Origin: G963422595 sp963422595
GTDB lineage: Bacteria; Pseudomonadota; Gammaproteobacteria; UBA4575
Assembly: GCA_963422595.1 (NCBI GenBank)
Contig: OY730298.1
Span: 310,001-374,000, forward strand
Reading direction: 5' to 3'
Length of the DNA stretch: 64,000 nucleotides
Of this stretch, positions 8,932-17,590 are shown piece after piece. The notes under the pieces are model-generated. The model had not been told where the DNA came from. It saw only the letters and a list, made by a program, of their open reading frames with translations, and did not search any database. Numbering within the stretch: the stretch's first letter is position 1; each line of letters starts with the position of its first letter. The position numbers were made by a program, and so were the translations under genes.

Positions 8932-9648
8932 ATGCGAAAAACTAACCACATGGTTGCTAAACTCAGTACGTTTTTATATCCAAACGTATGTTTGTACTGT
9001 GACGATATAGGTCATGCAGGGCTTGATCTATGTCATAGCTGTTATAACGAATTGCCCTGGAACACGCGCGCGTGTCGGCGCTGCGCCTTGCCTCTGCAAA
9101 CGAACAATGCAGCAGTTTGTGGTGCCTGCAGCAATCGTAATATATATTTTGAGCAAGCTTTTACACCATTCATATTTGAGCACTTCGTCAAAAAGGCGGT
9201 TTATCAATTTAAATTTAACAGTAAGTTAAACTATGGAAAATTATTGGCGCAACTGCTTACCCATTACATCCAAAAACATAATGTAGTCATACCTGATACG
9301 TTAATTCCAGTGCCATTACATGGCAGGCGCCTACGCAAACGGGGGTTTAATCAGGCATTGGAAATCGCGCGTATAGTAGGCAGGCATGTTGGTTGTGCTA
9401 TCAGCTTTAAAGACGTTCGCCGTGCGCGAGAAACTCGTGTGCAAATGGAACTGTCTGCGAATAATCGTTATGCGAATGTAAAAAACGCATTCATGCTGCA
9501 AACATCGAAACCCTCCTTTACAGGACAACACGTTGCTATTGTTGATGACGTAATGACTACCGGAAATACCGTGAACGAGGTTGCCAGGTGTGTAAAAAAA
9601 GCCGGCGCCAAAAGAGTTGACGTCTGGTGTATCGCCCGTGTGGCATAA
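8932..9648 (+). CDS. comF: ComF family amidophosphoribosyltransferase-like protein
   Basis: A 238-residue ComF/GntX-type protein. Four-cysteine zinc-finger-like pairs occur at the N-terminus (CLYCDDIGHAGLDLCHSC and CRRCAL...CGAC). A C-terminal phosphoribosyltransferase fold carries the PRPP-loop-like VAIVDDVMTTGNT. Homologues take part in DNA uptake or use of DNA as a nutrient; the molecular function is unknown. The start may be the ATG at 8932 or the one at 8950. It is divergent from bioB and 64 bp upstream of radA. Confidence 0.88.
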   Translation: MRKTNHMVAKLSTFLYPNVCLYCDDIGHAGLDLCHSCYNELPWNTRACRRCALPLQTNNAAVCGACSNRNIYFEQAFTPFIFEHFVKKAVYQFKFNSKLNYGKLLAQLLTHYIQKHNVVIPDTLIPVPLHGRRLRKRGFNQALEIARIVGRHVGCAISFKDVRRARETRVQMELSANNRYANVKNAFMLQTSKPSFTGQHVAIVDDVMTTGNTVNEVARCVKKAGAKRVDVWCIARVA

Positions 9649-9712
9649 ACTCATCACCGATTTTGGTAACCAAGGCACACCTGTTATCCAACATTCTGTA
9701 TCCTAGCGCAAC

Positions 9713-11080
9713 ATGGGAGCTAAAGAATCCAGTTATGTGTGTGCCGAATGTACGGGCAGTTTCTCGAAATGGATGGGCCAATGCCCTGATTGCGGTGCTT
9801 GGAACACAATTGAAAAACACGCGACTATTTTTGAACGGAAGAACGTCGGTTCTATGGAACGTGTAGGGGCCACTGCCAAAATACAAACTATCAGTGAAGT
9901 CACTTTTGAGGCGCGTGATCGTATGCAAACCCCTTTAGCTGAATTGGATCGCGTTCTGGGCGGGGGTATCGTCACAGGTTCTGTGATTCTGGTTGGCGGC
10001 AATCCGGGTATAGGAAAATCCACTTTGCTACTACAAGTTCTTTGCTCGCTTAAGCGAGAGCGTTCTTTATACGTAACCGGCGAAGAATCGTTACGACAAG
10101 TCGCACTACGTGCGGAACGTCTTGGCTATAAAGATTCCAGCTTGCGTGTAATAGCCTCCACGCACCTAGAAGAGGTTTTGGCGGCCGCTATGCATGAACG
10201 CCCAAATATTATGGTGATTGATTCTATTCAAACTCTGTCTTCTGAAAAAACACCATCGGCAATAGGTTCCATAACACAAGTAAGAGAATGCGCAAACCAA
10301 ATTACGCAGTTTGCAAAACAAACTGGTACCACCGTATTTGTAGTCGGCCACGTAACCAAAGACGGTGCAATCTCGGGGCCCAGAGTACTTGAGCACGTTG
10401 TAGATACGGTACTGTATTTTGAAGGCGACGAAGGCGGACGTTATCGCGTGTTGCGCGCGGTAAAAAATCGCTTTGGCGCAGTCAACGAGTTGGGGGTATT
10501 CGCAATGCAGGATAGCGGACTTAAAGGCGTAAAAAACCCATCCGCAATTTTTTTATCACAACGTAGCAATAATTCTCCCGGAAGCGTCATTACTGCCAGT
10601 TGCGAGGCCACTCGCCCATTGTTGTTAGAAGTACAGACATTAGTGGATGATACGTCAACCGGACACCCGCGGCGATTATCTCTTGGCATTGAACAAAGCC
10701 GCTTGACGATGTTGCTTGCCATATTACACAGACATGGAGGAGTCGCCATTTACGATAAAGATGTGTTCGTAAATATAGTTGGCGGGATGCAGCTAAAAGA
10801 GACGAGCGCGGATTTGGCGATTTTACTCGCGGCCTATTCCAGCTTTAAGTATCAGGCCCTGGATCGCAATCTTGTGGTATTTGGAGAGGTCGGGCTTACT
10901 GGTGAGATACGACCAGTGTATAACGGCCTGGCGCGCTTAAAGGAATCTAAAGAGCATGGCTTTACTACGGCAATTATTCCGAAGGCAAACCAGGCTAAAA
11001 ACCCGCTTTCGGGGATCAGGGTGGTAGCGGTGGAGCAGTTAAGTCAGGCATTGGCGTATATGGGCGCGGCGACTGAATGA
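9713..11080 (+). CDS. radA: DNA repair protein RadA (Sms)
   Basis: A 455-residue RecA-like ATPase that processes recombination intermediates by driving branch migration. The order is: N-terminal C4 zinc finger (CAEC...CPDC), Walker A GGNPGIGKSTLL, Walker B MVIDSIQT, the RadA-specific KNRFG motif, and a C-terminal Lon-protease-like domain ending GIRVVAVEQLSQAL. Length matches E. coli RadA (460). It is probably read with comF and, 33 bp downstream, fdhD. Confidence 0.96.
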   Translation: MGAKESSYVCAECTGSFSKWMGQCPDCGAWNTIEKHATIFERKNVGSMERVGATAKIQTISEVTFEARDRMQTPLAELDRVLGGGIVTGSVILVGGNPGIGKSTLLLQVLCSLKRERSLYVTGEESLRQVALRAERLGYKDSSLRVIASTHLEEVLAAAMHERPNIMVIDSIQTLSSEKTPSAIGSITQVRECANQITQFAKQTGTTVFVVGHVTKDGAISGPRVLEHVVDTVLYFEGDEGGRYRVLRAVKNRFGAVNELGVFAMQDSGLKGVKNPSAIFLSQRSNNSPGSVITASCEATRPLLLEVQTLVDDTSTGHPRRLSLGIEQSRLTMLLAILHRHGGVAIYDKDVFVNIVGGMQLKETSADLAILLAAYSSFKYQALDRNLVVFGEVGLTGEIRPVYNGLARLKESKEHGFTTAIIPKANQAKNPLSGIRVVAVEQLSQALAYMGAATE

Positions 11081-11113
11081 TCCTTTGCTGGAAAATTCAA
11101 ACCTGGATTCGGT

Positions 11114-11971
11114 ATGCAAGCCAGGCATAGGCCACAAATGTCACGCCAGGGCCTCGCGCCTACGCACACGGTACAAGCCGTTGATCAATATAGTGATCGA
11201 CGTGAGGTGCAGGTGGCGGGCGAATTGCCACTTACCTTAAAAGTGAACGGTCGGGAAATTGTTACTCTGATGACCCTGGGCACGCACCCCGAAGAGCTGG
11301 CATTAGGATATTTGCACAATCAGCGTCTGATAGAAGAAATCTCTGACATTAAATCTGTAACTGTTAACTGGGATAAAGAAGTGGTCGAGATCACCACCGG
11401 AGACGAAAGAGAAATTATCGACTGGGAAGCAAAGCTTGGCAGGCGCACGGTCACGTCCGGCTGTGGACAGGGAACCGTGTTTAGCTGCACCTTGGATAAG
11501 CTCTATGATGTCAAACTTTCTGGCATGTCGGTTAAACAATCAAAAATTTACGCCTTACTTGCGGAAATTACCCGATTTAATGAAATTTATAAGCGCGCAG
11601 GCGCCGTGCACGGTTGTGCACTTTGTCACGACACCAAAATCCTGAAATTCGTTGAAGACGTGGGAAGACATAATGCCGCCGATGCGATATCGGGCTGGAT
11701 GTGGTTGGAAGGTATTAGCGGTGGCGATAAGATTTTCTATACTACGGGACGCCTGACGTCAGAAATGGTGATGAAGTCTGCGCATATGGGGATACCTTTG
11801 TTGTTATCGCGTTCCGGCGTGACTCACATGGGCCTGGAACTTGCGCGGGATCTGGGGATAACTATGATCGCAAGGGCGAAGGGACGCGCCTTTCTGGCTT
11901 ACCACGGCGCCGAGCAAATAGAATTTGACGCACTGCCAGGACGCGCGCCAAAACATCTGCCGAGTGGTTAA
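11114..11971 (+). CDS. fdhD: FdhD-type sulfurtransferase for formate dehydrogenase
   Basis: FdhD receives sulfur from IscS and passes it to the bis-MGD cofactor needed by formate dehydrogenases. The 285-residue protein has the conserved TSGCG loop, VEDVGRHNAADA and the TTGRLTSEMVMKSA core. The loop reads C-G-Q-G where E. coli has C-G-V-C, so the second cysteine is absent. A second pair (GCALC) lies further on. No formate dehydrogenase gene is in this window. A shorter start at the ATG at 11138 is possible. Confidence 0.88.
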   Translation: MQARHRPQMSRQGLAPTHTVQAVDQYSDRREVQVAGELPLTLKVNGREIVTLMTLGTHPEELALGYLHNQRLIEEISDIKSVTVNWDKEVVEITTGDEREIIDWEAKLGRRTVTSGCGQGTVFSCTLDKLYDVKLSGMSVKQSKIYALLAEITRFNEIYKRAGAVHGCALCHDTKILKFVEDVGRHNAADAISGWMWLEGISGGDKIFYTTGRLTSEMVMKSAHMGIPLLLSRSGVTHMGLELARDLGITMIARAKGRAFLAYHGAEQIEFDALPGRAPKHLPSG

Positions 11972-12050
11972 GAGTTTATTTCGCGGCCTGTCTGGTCTCC
12001 CAGCTGTGGCAGTTGCGTGAAGTGGGAACTATGTTAGTACCTGGAGAACA

Positions 12051-12085
12051 GGGAGGCGTTTGAATTTTGATATAAAACGCCTCCC
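12051..12085. terminator. Terminator-like hairpin between fdhD and katG
   Basis: A perfect 11-bp inverted repeat, GGGAGGCGTTT at 12051-12061 and AAACGCCTCCC at 12075-12085, with a 13-nt AT-rich loop. It lies between two converging genes, which fits a shared bidirectional stop. No long T-run follows on either strand, so an intrinsic terminator is likely but not classic. Confidence 0.6.
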
Positions 12086-12098
12086 TCATTATCTACTA

Positions 12099-14294
12099 TC
12101 AGGTAAGGTCAAAACGATCAAGGTTCATTACCTTGTCCCACGCCTTTATAAAGTCCTGCACGAACTGCTGCCCGGAGTCCTCACATCCGTAGAATTCCGC
12201 GAGGGCTCGAAGCTGTGAGTTTGAACCAAAGATAAGATCGACACGGGTGCCGGTCCATTTTAGTTCGCCCGTTGCGCGATCATGTGCTTCGAATAAATCG
12301 TGGTCTGCCGAGGTCGGCACCCACGTTGTGCTCATGTCGAGCAGATTCACAAAGAAGTCATTGGTAAGCGTCTCTGGCTGCTTAGTGAAGACGCCGTGTT
12401 GAACCTGTCCATAGTTTGCATTCAAAACACGCATGCCACCAACAAGAACCGTCATCTCCGGCGCAGTAAGTGTCAGTAATTGCGCCTGATCAACCAACAA
12501 CTGTTCTGCCGTTACGGTGTGTTTTGCCTTGAAGTAATTACGAAACCCATCCGCGGTCGGTTCGAGTACGGCAAATGACTCAATATCGGTTTGCTCCGGG
12601 GCTGCGTCCACGCGACCCGGCGTGAACGGAACCGTCACATCATACCCGGCGTCCTTCGCAGCTTGCTCAACACCCACGCAACCGGCCAGCACGATTACAT
12701 CGGCAAGTGAGACTGCCTTGCCATCCGATACTGAGTTGTTGAACTGCTGCCGGAGACTTTCAAGGGCTTGCAATACTACCGCAAGTTGACGCGGTTGATT
12801 AACCTCCCAGTCTTTTTGAGGTGCAAGACAAATACGTGCACCATTCGCACCACCACGCATGTCAGAACCACGGAAGGTTGACGCTGATGCCCAAGCCGTA
12901 GAAACCAGTTGGGAAACCGATAATCCGGAAGCAAGTATCCTGCCCTTAAGATCAATAATATCTGGCTCATCAATCAATTTATGCGTAACCTCGGGAATCG
13001 GGTCTTGCCAAATAAGTTCTTCCTCTGGAATCTCCGGACCAAGATAGCGAGCACGGGGTCCCATGTCGCGGTGTGTTAACTTGAACCACGCACGGGCAAA
13101 TGCGTCTGCGAATTCCTCGGGGTTTTTGTGAAAACGCCGCGCAATTGGCTCATAGATGGGATCCATCCTCATGGCCATGTCGGCCGTGGTCATTATTGGA
13201 GCATGACGCTTTGACGAATCATGCGCGTCTGGCACAGCATCAGTTGCAACACCATCCTTCGGAACCCACTGGTAGGCACCAGCAGGACTCTTTGTCACCT
13301 CCCATTCATAACCGAACAGATTATCAAAATAACCCATGTCCCACTTGGTTGGATGAGTCGTCCATGCACCTTCAAGTCCGCTGGTGATTGCATCTCCAGC
13401 TTTGCCGGATGCGTGGCTGCTGGTCCAACCGAGACCTTGCTCTTCAATACCTGCGCCTTCTGGCTCTGCACCAACAAGCGCTGCATCGCCAGCACCATGA
13501 CATTTGCCAAAGGTGTGCCCACCGGCAGTAAGCGCGACAGTTTCTTCATCATTCATGGCCATACGCGCAAAGGTTTCGCGGACGTCAACCCCTGAAGCAA
13601 CCGGATCGGGGTTGCCATTTGGGCCTTCCGGATTCACATAGATCAAACCCATTTGCACCGCAGCAAGTGGATTTTCGAGGTCGCGTTCGCCAGAGTAGCG
13701 CTTGTCGCCAAGCCACTCGTTCTCAGATCCCCAGTAGATGTCTTCTTCTGATTGCCATATGTCTTCACGCCCGCCTCCAAAACCAAACGTCTTGAATCCC
13801 ATCGATTCTAAAGCACAGTTGCCAGCCAGGATCATAAGGTCGGCCCAAGAGATTTTCCTGCCGTATTTCTGTTTGATCGGCCATAGTAACCTGCGTGCCT
13901 TATCGAGGTTGCCGTTATCAGGCCAACTGTTGATGGGCGCAAAACGCTGGTTGCCAGTGCCGGCGCCACCGCGGCCGTCACCAATACGATAGGTGCCAGC
14001 ACCGTGCCATGCCATGCGAATAAAGAACGGTCCATAGTGGCCGTAGTCGGCCGGCCACCAATCCTGTGACGTGGTCATTAGTGTATAGAGGTCCTGCTTT
14101 AGGGCATCATAGTCAAGACTGCTGAATTCCTTAGCATAGTTAAAGCCTTTATTCGTCGGATTGGATTGGGGAGAATGTTGATGCAGGATACTAACGTTTA
14201 ACTGGCTCGGCCACCAATCCCGGTTCGCGGTGCCACTGTCAGCTGCATTGTTTTCCAGCACGAGCTTCACAGGGCATTTGCTCACTTCAGTCAT
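12099..14294 (-). CDS. katG: Catalase-peroxidase
   Basis: A bifunctional heme enzyme (731 residues) that removes hydrogen peroxide. The distal Arg93, Trp96 and His97 (IRMAWH), Tyr219 (LIYVNPEG), Met245 and proximal His260 (GGHTFGK) are all visible; Trp96-Tyr219-Met245 would form the crosslink typical of KatG. Both the active N-terminal and the inactive C-terminal peroxidase-like halves are present. No signal peptide is seen, so it is probably cytoplasmic. The start is supported by AAGGAGAT eight bases before the ATG. The promoter carries two matching palindromes (see that entry). Confidence 0.97.
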   Translation of the reverse strand: MTEVSKCPVKLVLENNAADSGTANRDWWPSQLNVSILHQHSPQSNPTNKGFNYAKEFSSLDYDALKQDLYTLMTTSQDWWPADYGHYGPFFIRMAWHGAGTYRIGDGRGGAGTGNQRFAPINSWPDNGNLDKARRLLWPIKQKYGRKISWADLMILAGNCALESMGFKTFGFGGGREDIWQSEEDIYWGSENEWLGDKRYSGERDLENPLAAVQMGLIYVNPEGPNGNPDPVASGVDVRETFARMAMNDEETVALTAGGHTFGKCHGAGDAALVGAEPEGAGIEEQGLGWTSSHASGKAGDAITSGLEGAWTTHPTKWDMGYFDNLFGYEWEVTKSPAGAYQWVPKDGVATDAVPDAHDSSKRHAPIMTTADMAMRMDPIYEPIARRFHKNPEEFADAFARAWFKLTHRDMGPRARYLGPEIPEEELIWQDPIPEVTHKLIDEPDIIDLKGRILASGLSVSQLVSTAWASASTFRGSDMRGGANGARICLAPQKDWEVNQPRQLAVVLQALESLRQQFNNSVSDGKAVSLADVIVLAGCVGVEQAAKDAGYDVTVPFTPGRVDAAPEQTDIESFAVLEPTADGFRNYFKAKHTVTAEQLLVDQAQLLTLTAPEMTVLVGGMRVLNANYGQVQHGVFTKQPETLTNDFFVNLLDMSTTWVPTSADHDLFEAHDRATGELKWTGTRVDLIFGSNSQLRALAEFYGCEDSGQQFVQDFIKAWDKVMNLDRFDLT

Positions 14295-14355
14295 AAAATT
14301 ATCTCCTTAATTTTTATCAGGTCTTTAATCGGCGTGAAATTACCAGCCTACAGAA

Positions 14356-14410
14356 TTTAGAACGAGCCTAAACCACAAAAGACTTTAGACTAAGTCTAAA
14401 AATATGTCAA
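14356..14410 (-). promoter_or_regulatory. katG promoter with two 17-bp palindromic operators
   Basis: On the katG strand a -35 box TTGACA (14410-14405) and a -10-like TAAAGT (14387-14382) are spaced by exactly 17 bp. A perfect 17-bp palindrome, TTTAGACTAAGTCTAAA (14384-14400), fills the spacer and touches the -10. A second element of the same length and ends, TTTAG-N7-CTAAA (14356-14372), lies 28 bp further toward katG, at about the transcription start. The position predicts repression. The 8-1-8 symmetry resembles Fur/PerR-family boxes, but the regulator is not in this window and its identity is inference. Confidence 0.7.
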
Positions 14411-14483
14411 TGCTATTCGCAATCTCATAACATAAAGCCATCTGCAATGACACCTATCAAAAAATAATTCAGGAACTTGGAAC

Positions 14484-14741
14484 GTGGCCAAAAAAAATGC
14501 CCCCTCAACTATAAATTTTGAAAAGTCACTAACCCGACTTGAAGTATTGGTGAATAAACTGGAGAAAGGTGGCTTGTCACTGGAAGAAGCCCTGCAATGT
14601 TTTGGACAGGGGGTAGAACTTGCTCGTGAATGTCAACAGGCTCTACAAGTGGCCGAGCAAAAAATCTCGGTGTTACGCAAGCAAACCGACAATTGGAATG
14701 AGCAGGATTTCGATGACACAAAACCGCCTGAAACAGATTGA
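14484..14741 (+). CDS. xseB: Exonuclease VII small subunit
   Basis: An 85-residue helical protein of the XseB family, which binds XseA to form exonuclease VII, a single-strand-specific DNase. The signature FEKSLTRLEVLVNKLEKGGLSLEEALQ is clear up to the two-helix core. It starts at GTG 14484 after an AGGAA stretch. It overlaps the start of ispA by 29 bp, the usual xseB-ispA-dxs order. Confidence 0.93.
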   Translation: MAKKNAPSTINFEKSLTRLEVLVNKLEKGGLSLEEALQCFGQGVELARECQQALQVAEQKISVLRKQTDNWNEQDFDDTKPPETD

Positions 14742-15612
14742 AAAGATTCTTTATGAATACGCCAGCCGCGTTAATCAACAACTTGAAGACCGGCTGCCAA
14801 AGGGGCCAGACGCTCCAGCAACCCTACATCGGGCCATGCGTTATGCGGTGCTGGGTAACGGTAAGCGTATTCGACCCGCTTTGCTGTACGCAACGGGTGA
14901 AGCATTAGGCACTGACTTGGAAAAGCTGGATGCATCGGCCTGCGCCGTTGAACTCATGCATAGCTATTCACTCGTTCATGATGATTTGCCTGCTATGGAT
15001 AATGATGATTTACGCCGCGGTCTGCCTACCTGTCATAAGGCTTTTGATGAAGCCACGGCAATCCTTGCCGGTGATGCCATTCAGGCCTTGGCGTTTGCAA
15101 TTTTGGCGAATGATACGGCAGCTTGCAGCCAACGGGTAAAGATGATTCAACTGTTGGCGGAAGCCTCGGGCGCAACCGGTATGGCTGGTGGTCAGGCGAT
15201 TGATCTTGCGGCAGTAAGTAAGCAACTTAGCAAAAGTGAAATAGAACATATGCATAGCTTAAAAACAGGCGCGCTGATTAAGGCCTGTGTGCTCATGGCA
15301 GTCACGGCCAGCGAAATAAAAGATCCTGATGTATGTAAGCACTTTGCAAAATTTGCCGAACGTCTTGGGTTGGCATTCCAGATACGCGATGACATTCTTG
15401 ATATTCAAGCTGAAACTAAAATCTTAGGAAAGCCGCAAGGATCAGACGCGGCGCAAAATAAACCCACATATCCTGGCATTGTAGGCTTAAAACAAGCGGA
15501 AAATTTTGCCAATGATCTACTGCGAAGAGCCTTGGATGAAATCGATGTATTGAATTTCCAGGGTGAACCCTTAACGAAGGTAAGCCAGTATATGGTCACC
15601 CGCAATTTATAG
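14713..15612 (+). CDS. ispA: Farnesyl (geranyl) diphosphate synthase
   Basis: A polyprenyl synthase making C15 diphosphate for quinone side chains and undecaprenyl phosphate. The product is 299 residues from the ATG at 14713 (MTQNRLKQIEKI); an upstream in-frame start inside xseB has no family support. GNGKRIRP, the first aspartate-rich motif DDLPAMDND, GGQAIDL and the second motif DDILD are all present. It is translationally coupled to xseB and followed by dxs. Confidence 0.95.
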   Translation: MTQNRLKQIEKILYEYASRVNQQLEDRLPKGPDAPATLHRAMRYAVLGNGKRIRPALLYATGEALGTDLEKLDASACAVELMHSYSLVHDDLPAMDNDDLRRGLPTCHKAFDEATAILAGDAIQALAFAILANDTAACSQRVKMIQLLAEASGATGMAGGQAIDLAAVSKQLSKSEIEHMHSLKTGALIKACVLMAVTASEIKDPDVCKHFAKFAERLGLAFQIRDDILDIQAETKILGKPQGSDAAQNKPTYPGIVGLKQAENFANDLLRRALDEIDVLNFQGEPLTKVSQYMVTRNL

Positions 15613-15684
15613 CCGCCACGCGCAGATGCGTTCGCCAAAACAGCCTACATAATTAATTGCACGTTTCAACACCGTATTAAGTAC

Positions 15685-17580
15685 ATGGTTGAGAATCACT
15701 ATCCCTTACTGTCCGACGTAAACTACCCCGCTGATTTACGCGCACTGGATGCGCATCAAATGCCAGCGGTCGCTAATGAGTTACGTGCTTACTTGCTGGA
15801 TTCAGTGGCTAGTAGTGGCGGACATTTCGCGGCAGGACTGGGCGCAATTGAAATTACGATTGCTTTACATTACGTGTTCAACACTCCGCACGATAGAATT
15901 GTTTGGGACGTAGGCCATCAATGTTACCCACATAAGATTCTGACCGGCCGTAAAGACAAAATCATTACGATACGGACTAAAAATGGACTGGCGCCATTCC
16001 CTAAACGCACCGAAAGTGAATATGATCATTTCGGCGTAGGTCACTCCAGTACCTCCATCAGTGCAGCATTAGGCGTTGCCATTGCCAGTTACCGACACGC
16101 AGATAACCGCAAGGTGGTCGCCGTTATTGGTGATGGCGGTATGACCGCAGGAATGGCGTATGAGGCATTAAATCATTTAGGCGATGCCAGGGCGGACTTG
16201 TTGGTGATCCTCAATGACAACGAAATGTCAATATCGCCTAATGTGGGAGCCATGAGAAATTATCTGACACGCATGTTGTCCGGCAGAGTGTTCTCAACCA
16301 TGCGTGAAGGCAGTAAAAAGTTGTTAAAACCAATTCCACCTATTCACGAATTTGCTCGCCGTACCGAGGAACACATGAAGGGCATGCTGGCGCCAGGTAC
16401 ATTGTTTGAAGAAATGGGTGTACGTTATTTCGGTCCAATTGATGGGCACGATGTCTCAGGCCTGATAAAAACCTTACAAAACCTGCAACGCCTTGATGGT
16501 CCTCGGCTACTACATATTGTCACACGTAAGGGAAAGGGCTATGAAAAAGCCGAGTCTGACCCAGTTGCATATCACGCCGTACCCGCATTTGACCTTGGAG
16601 TTGGCGTAGTGAAATCAAACAAAAAACCTAAAACGACTTACACGAAAGTGTTCAGTGACTGGATTTGCGATATTGCCGATAAAGATGAGCGCGTGATGGC
16701 TATAACGCCTGCTATGCGTGAAGGATCGGGCCTGGTCGAGTTTTCCAAAAGATACCCCGAGCGTTACTTTGACGTGGCGATTGCTGAACAACACGCAGTG
16801 ACACTAGCCGCCGGCATGGCATGTGAAAAACTAAAGCCAGTAGTGGCAATTTATTCGACGTTTTTACAACGTGCTTATGATCAGTTAATCCACGATGTGG
16901 CGATTCAAAACTTGCCGGTAGTATTTGCAGTTGATCGTGCGGGCGTGGTAGGGCCGGATGGACAAACTCATGCCGGCAGTTTTGACTTAACTTACTTGCG
17001 CTGCGTTCCTAACATGATAGTCATGGTGCCCGCGGATGAAAATGAAACGCGACGTATGCTGTATACGGCCTATTTGCAAACGGGCCCAGCCGCGGTACGC
17101 TACCCTCGGGGTGCTGGGCCTGGCGCACCGGTACTTCCGCAAATGAACGCAGTAACGATTGGTAAGGCTAAAATACTGCGCGAAGGCGAACACATCGCAA
17201 TCCTGGCTTTTGGTAGTTTGGTATACGAGGCATTGCAAGCGGGAGAACAATTAAATTCAACCGTTGTAAGTATGAGGTTTGTCAAGCCCATTGACGAGAA
17301 TTGTATCAGGCGAATCGCGGCTAACCACGATTTTATTATTACGCTGGAAGATAATGCTGTAATGGGTGGCGCAGGTAGCGCGGTCAATGAAGTACTTGCC
17401 GCTTATAAGTATTCGATTGGAATCAAAAACCTTGGTCTCCCAGACCAATTCCTGGATCACGCCTCACGCGACGAGTTGCTTATCAGCGCCGGTTTGGATA
17501 CTGAATCTATATTAAAATCCATCAGGTCTTTTTGCGAAGAGTATTCAGACGCGTCGCAAAATTTGCAGATCACGTCTTAA
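15685..17580 (+). CDS. dxs: 1-deoxy-D-xylulose-5-phosphate synthase
   Basis: A thiamine-diphosphate enzyme joining pyruvate and glyceraldehyde 3-phosphate, the first step of the MEP isoprenoid pathway. At 631 residues it is full length. The catalytic histidine region GHQCYPHKILTGR, the ThDP/Mg motif GDGGMTAGMAYEALN...NDNEMSIS, and transketolase-type DVAIAEQHAVTLAAG are visible. It completes the xseB-ispA-dxs operon. Its stop is 10 bp from the stop of the convergent bamC, within a short CCTGA/TCAGG hairpin. Confidence 0.97.
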   Translation: MVENHYPLLSDVNYPADLRALDAHQMPAVANELRAYLLDSVASSGGHFAAGLGAIEITIALHYVFNTPHDRIVWDVGHQCYPHKILTGRKDKIITIRTKNGLAPFPKRTESEYDHFGVGHSSTSISAALGVAIASYRHADNRKVVAVIGDGGMTAGMAYEALNHLGDARADLLVILNDNEMSISPNVGAMRNYLTRMLSGRVFSTMREGSKKLLKPIPPIHEFARRTEEHMKGMLAPGTLFEEMGVRYFGPIDGHDVSGLIKTLQNLQRLDGPRLLHIVTRKGKGYEKAESDPVAYHAVPAFDLGVGVVKSNKKPKTTYTKVFSDWICDIADKDERVMAITPAMREGSGLVEFSKRYPERYFDVAIAEQHAVTLAAGMACEKLKPVVAIYSTFLQRAYDQLIHDVAIQNLPVVFAVDRAGVVGPDGQTHAGSFDLTYLRCVPNMIVMVPADENETRRMLYTAYLQTGPAAVRYPRGAGPGAPVLPQMNAVTIGKAKILREGEHIAILAFGSLVYEALQAGEQLNSTVVSMRFVKPIDENCIRRIAANHDFIITLEDNAVMGGAGSAVNEVLAAYKYSIGIKNLGLPDQFLDHASRDELLISAGLDTESILKSIRSFCEEYSDASQNLQITS

Positions 17581-17590
17581 CCTGACCGGA

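Noticed and set aside
8833..8949. N-terminal extension of bioB by 39 residues
   Set aside because: It would overlap the divergent comF start and does not match biotin synthase N-termini.
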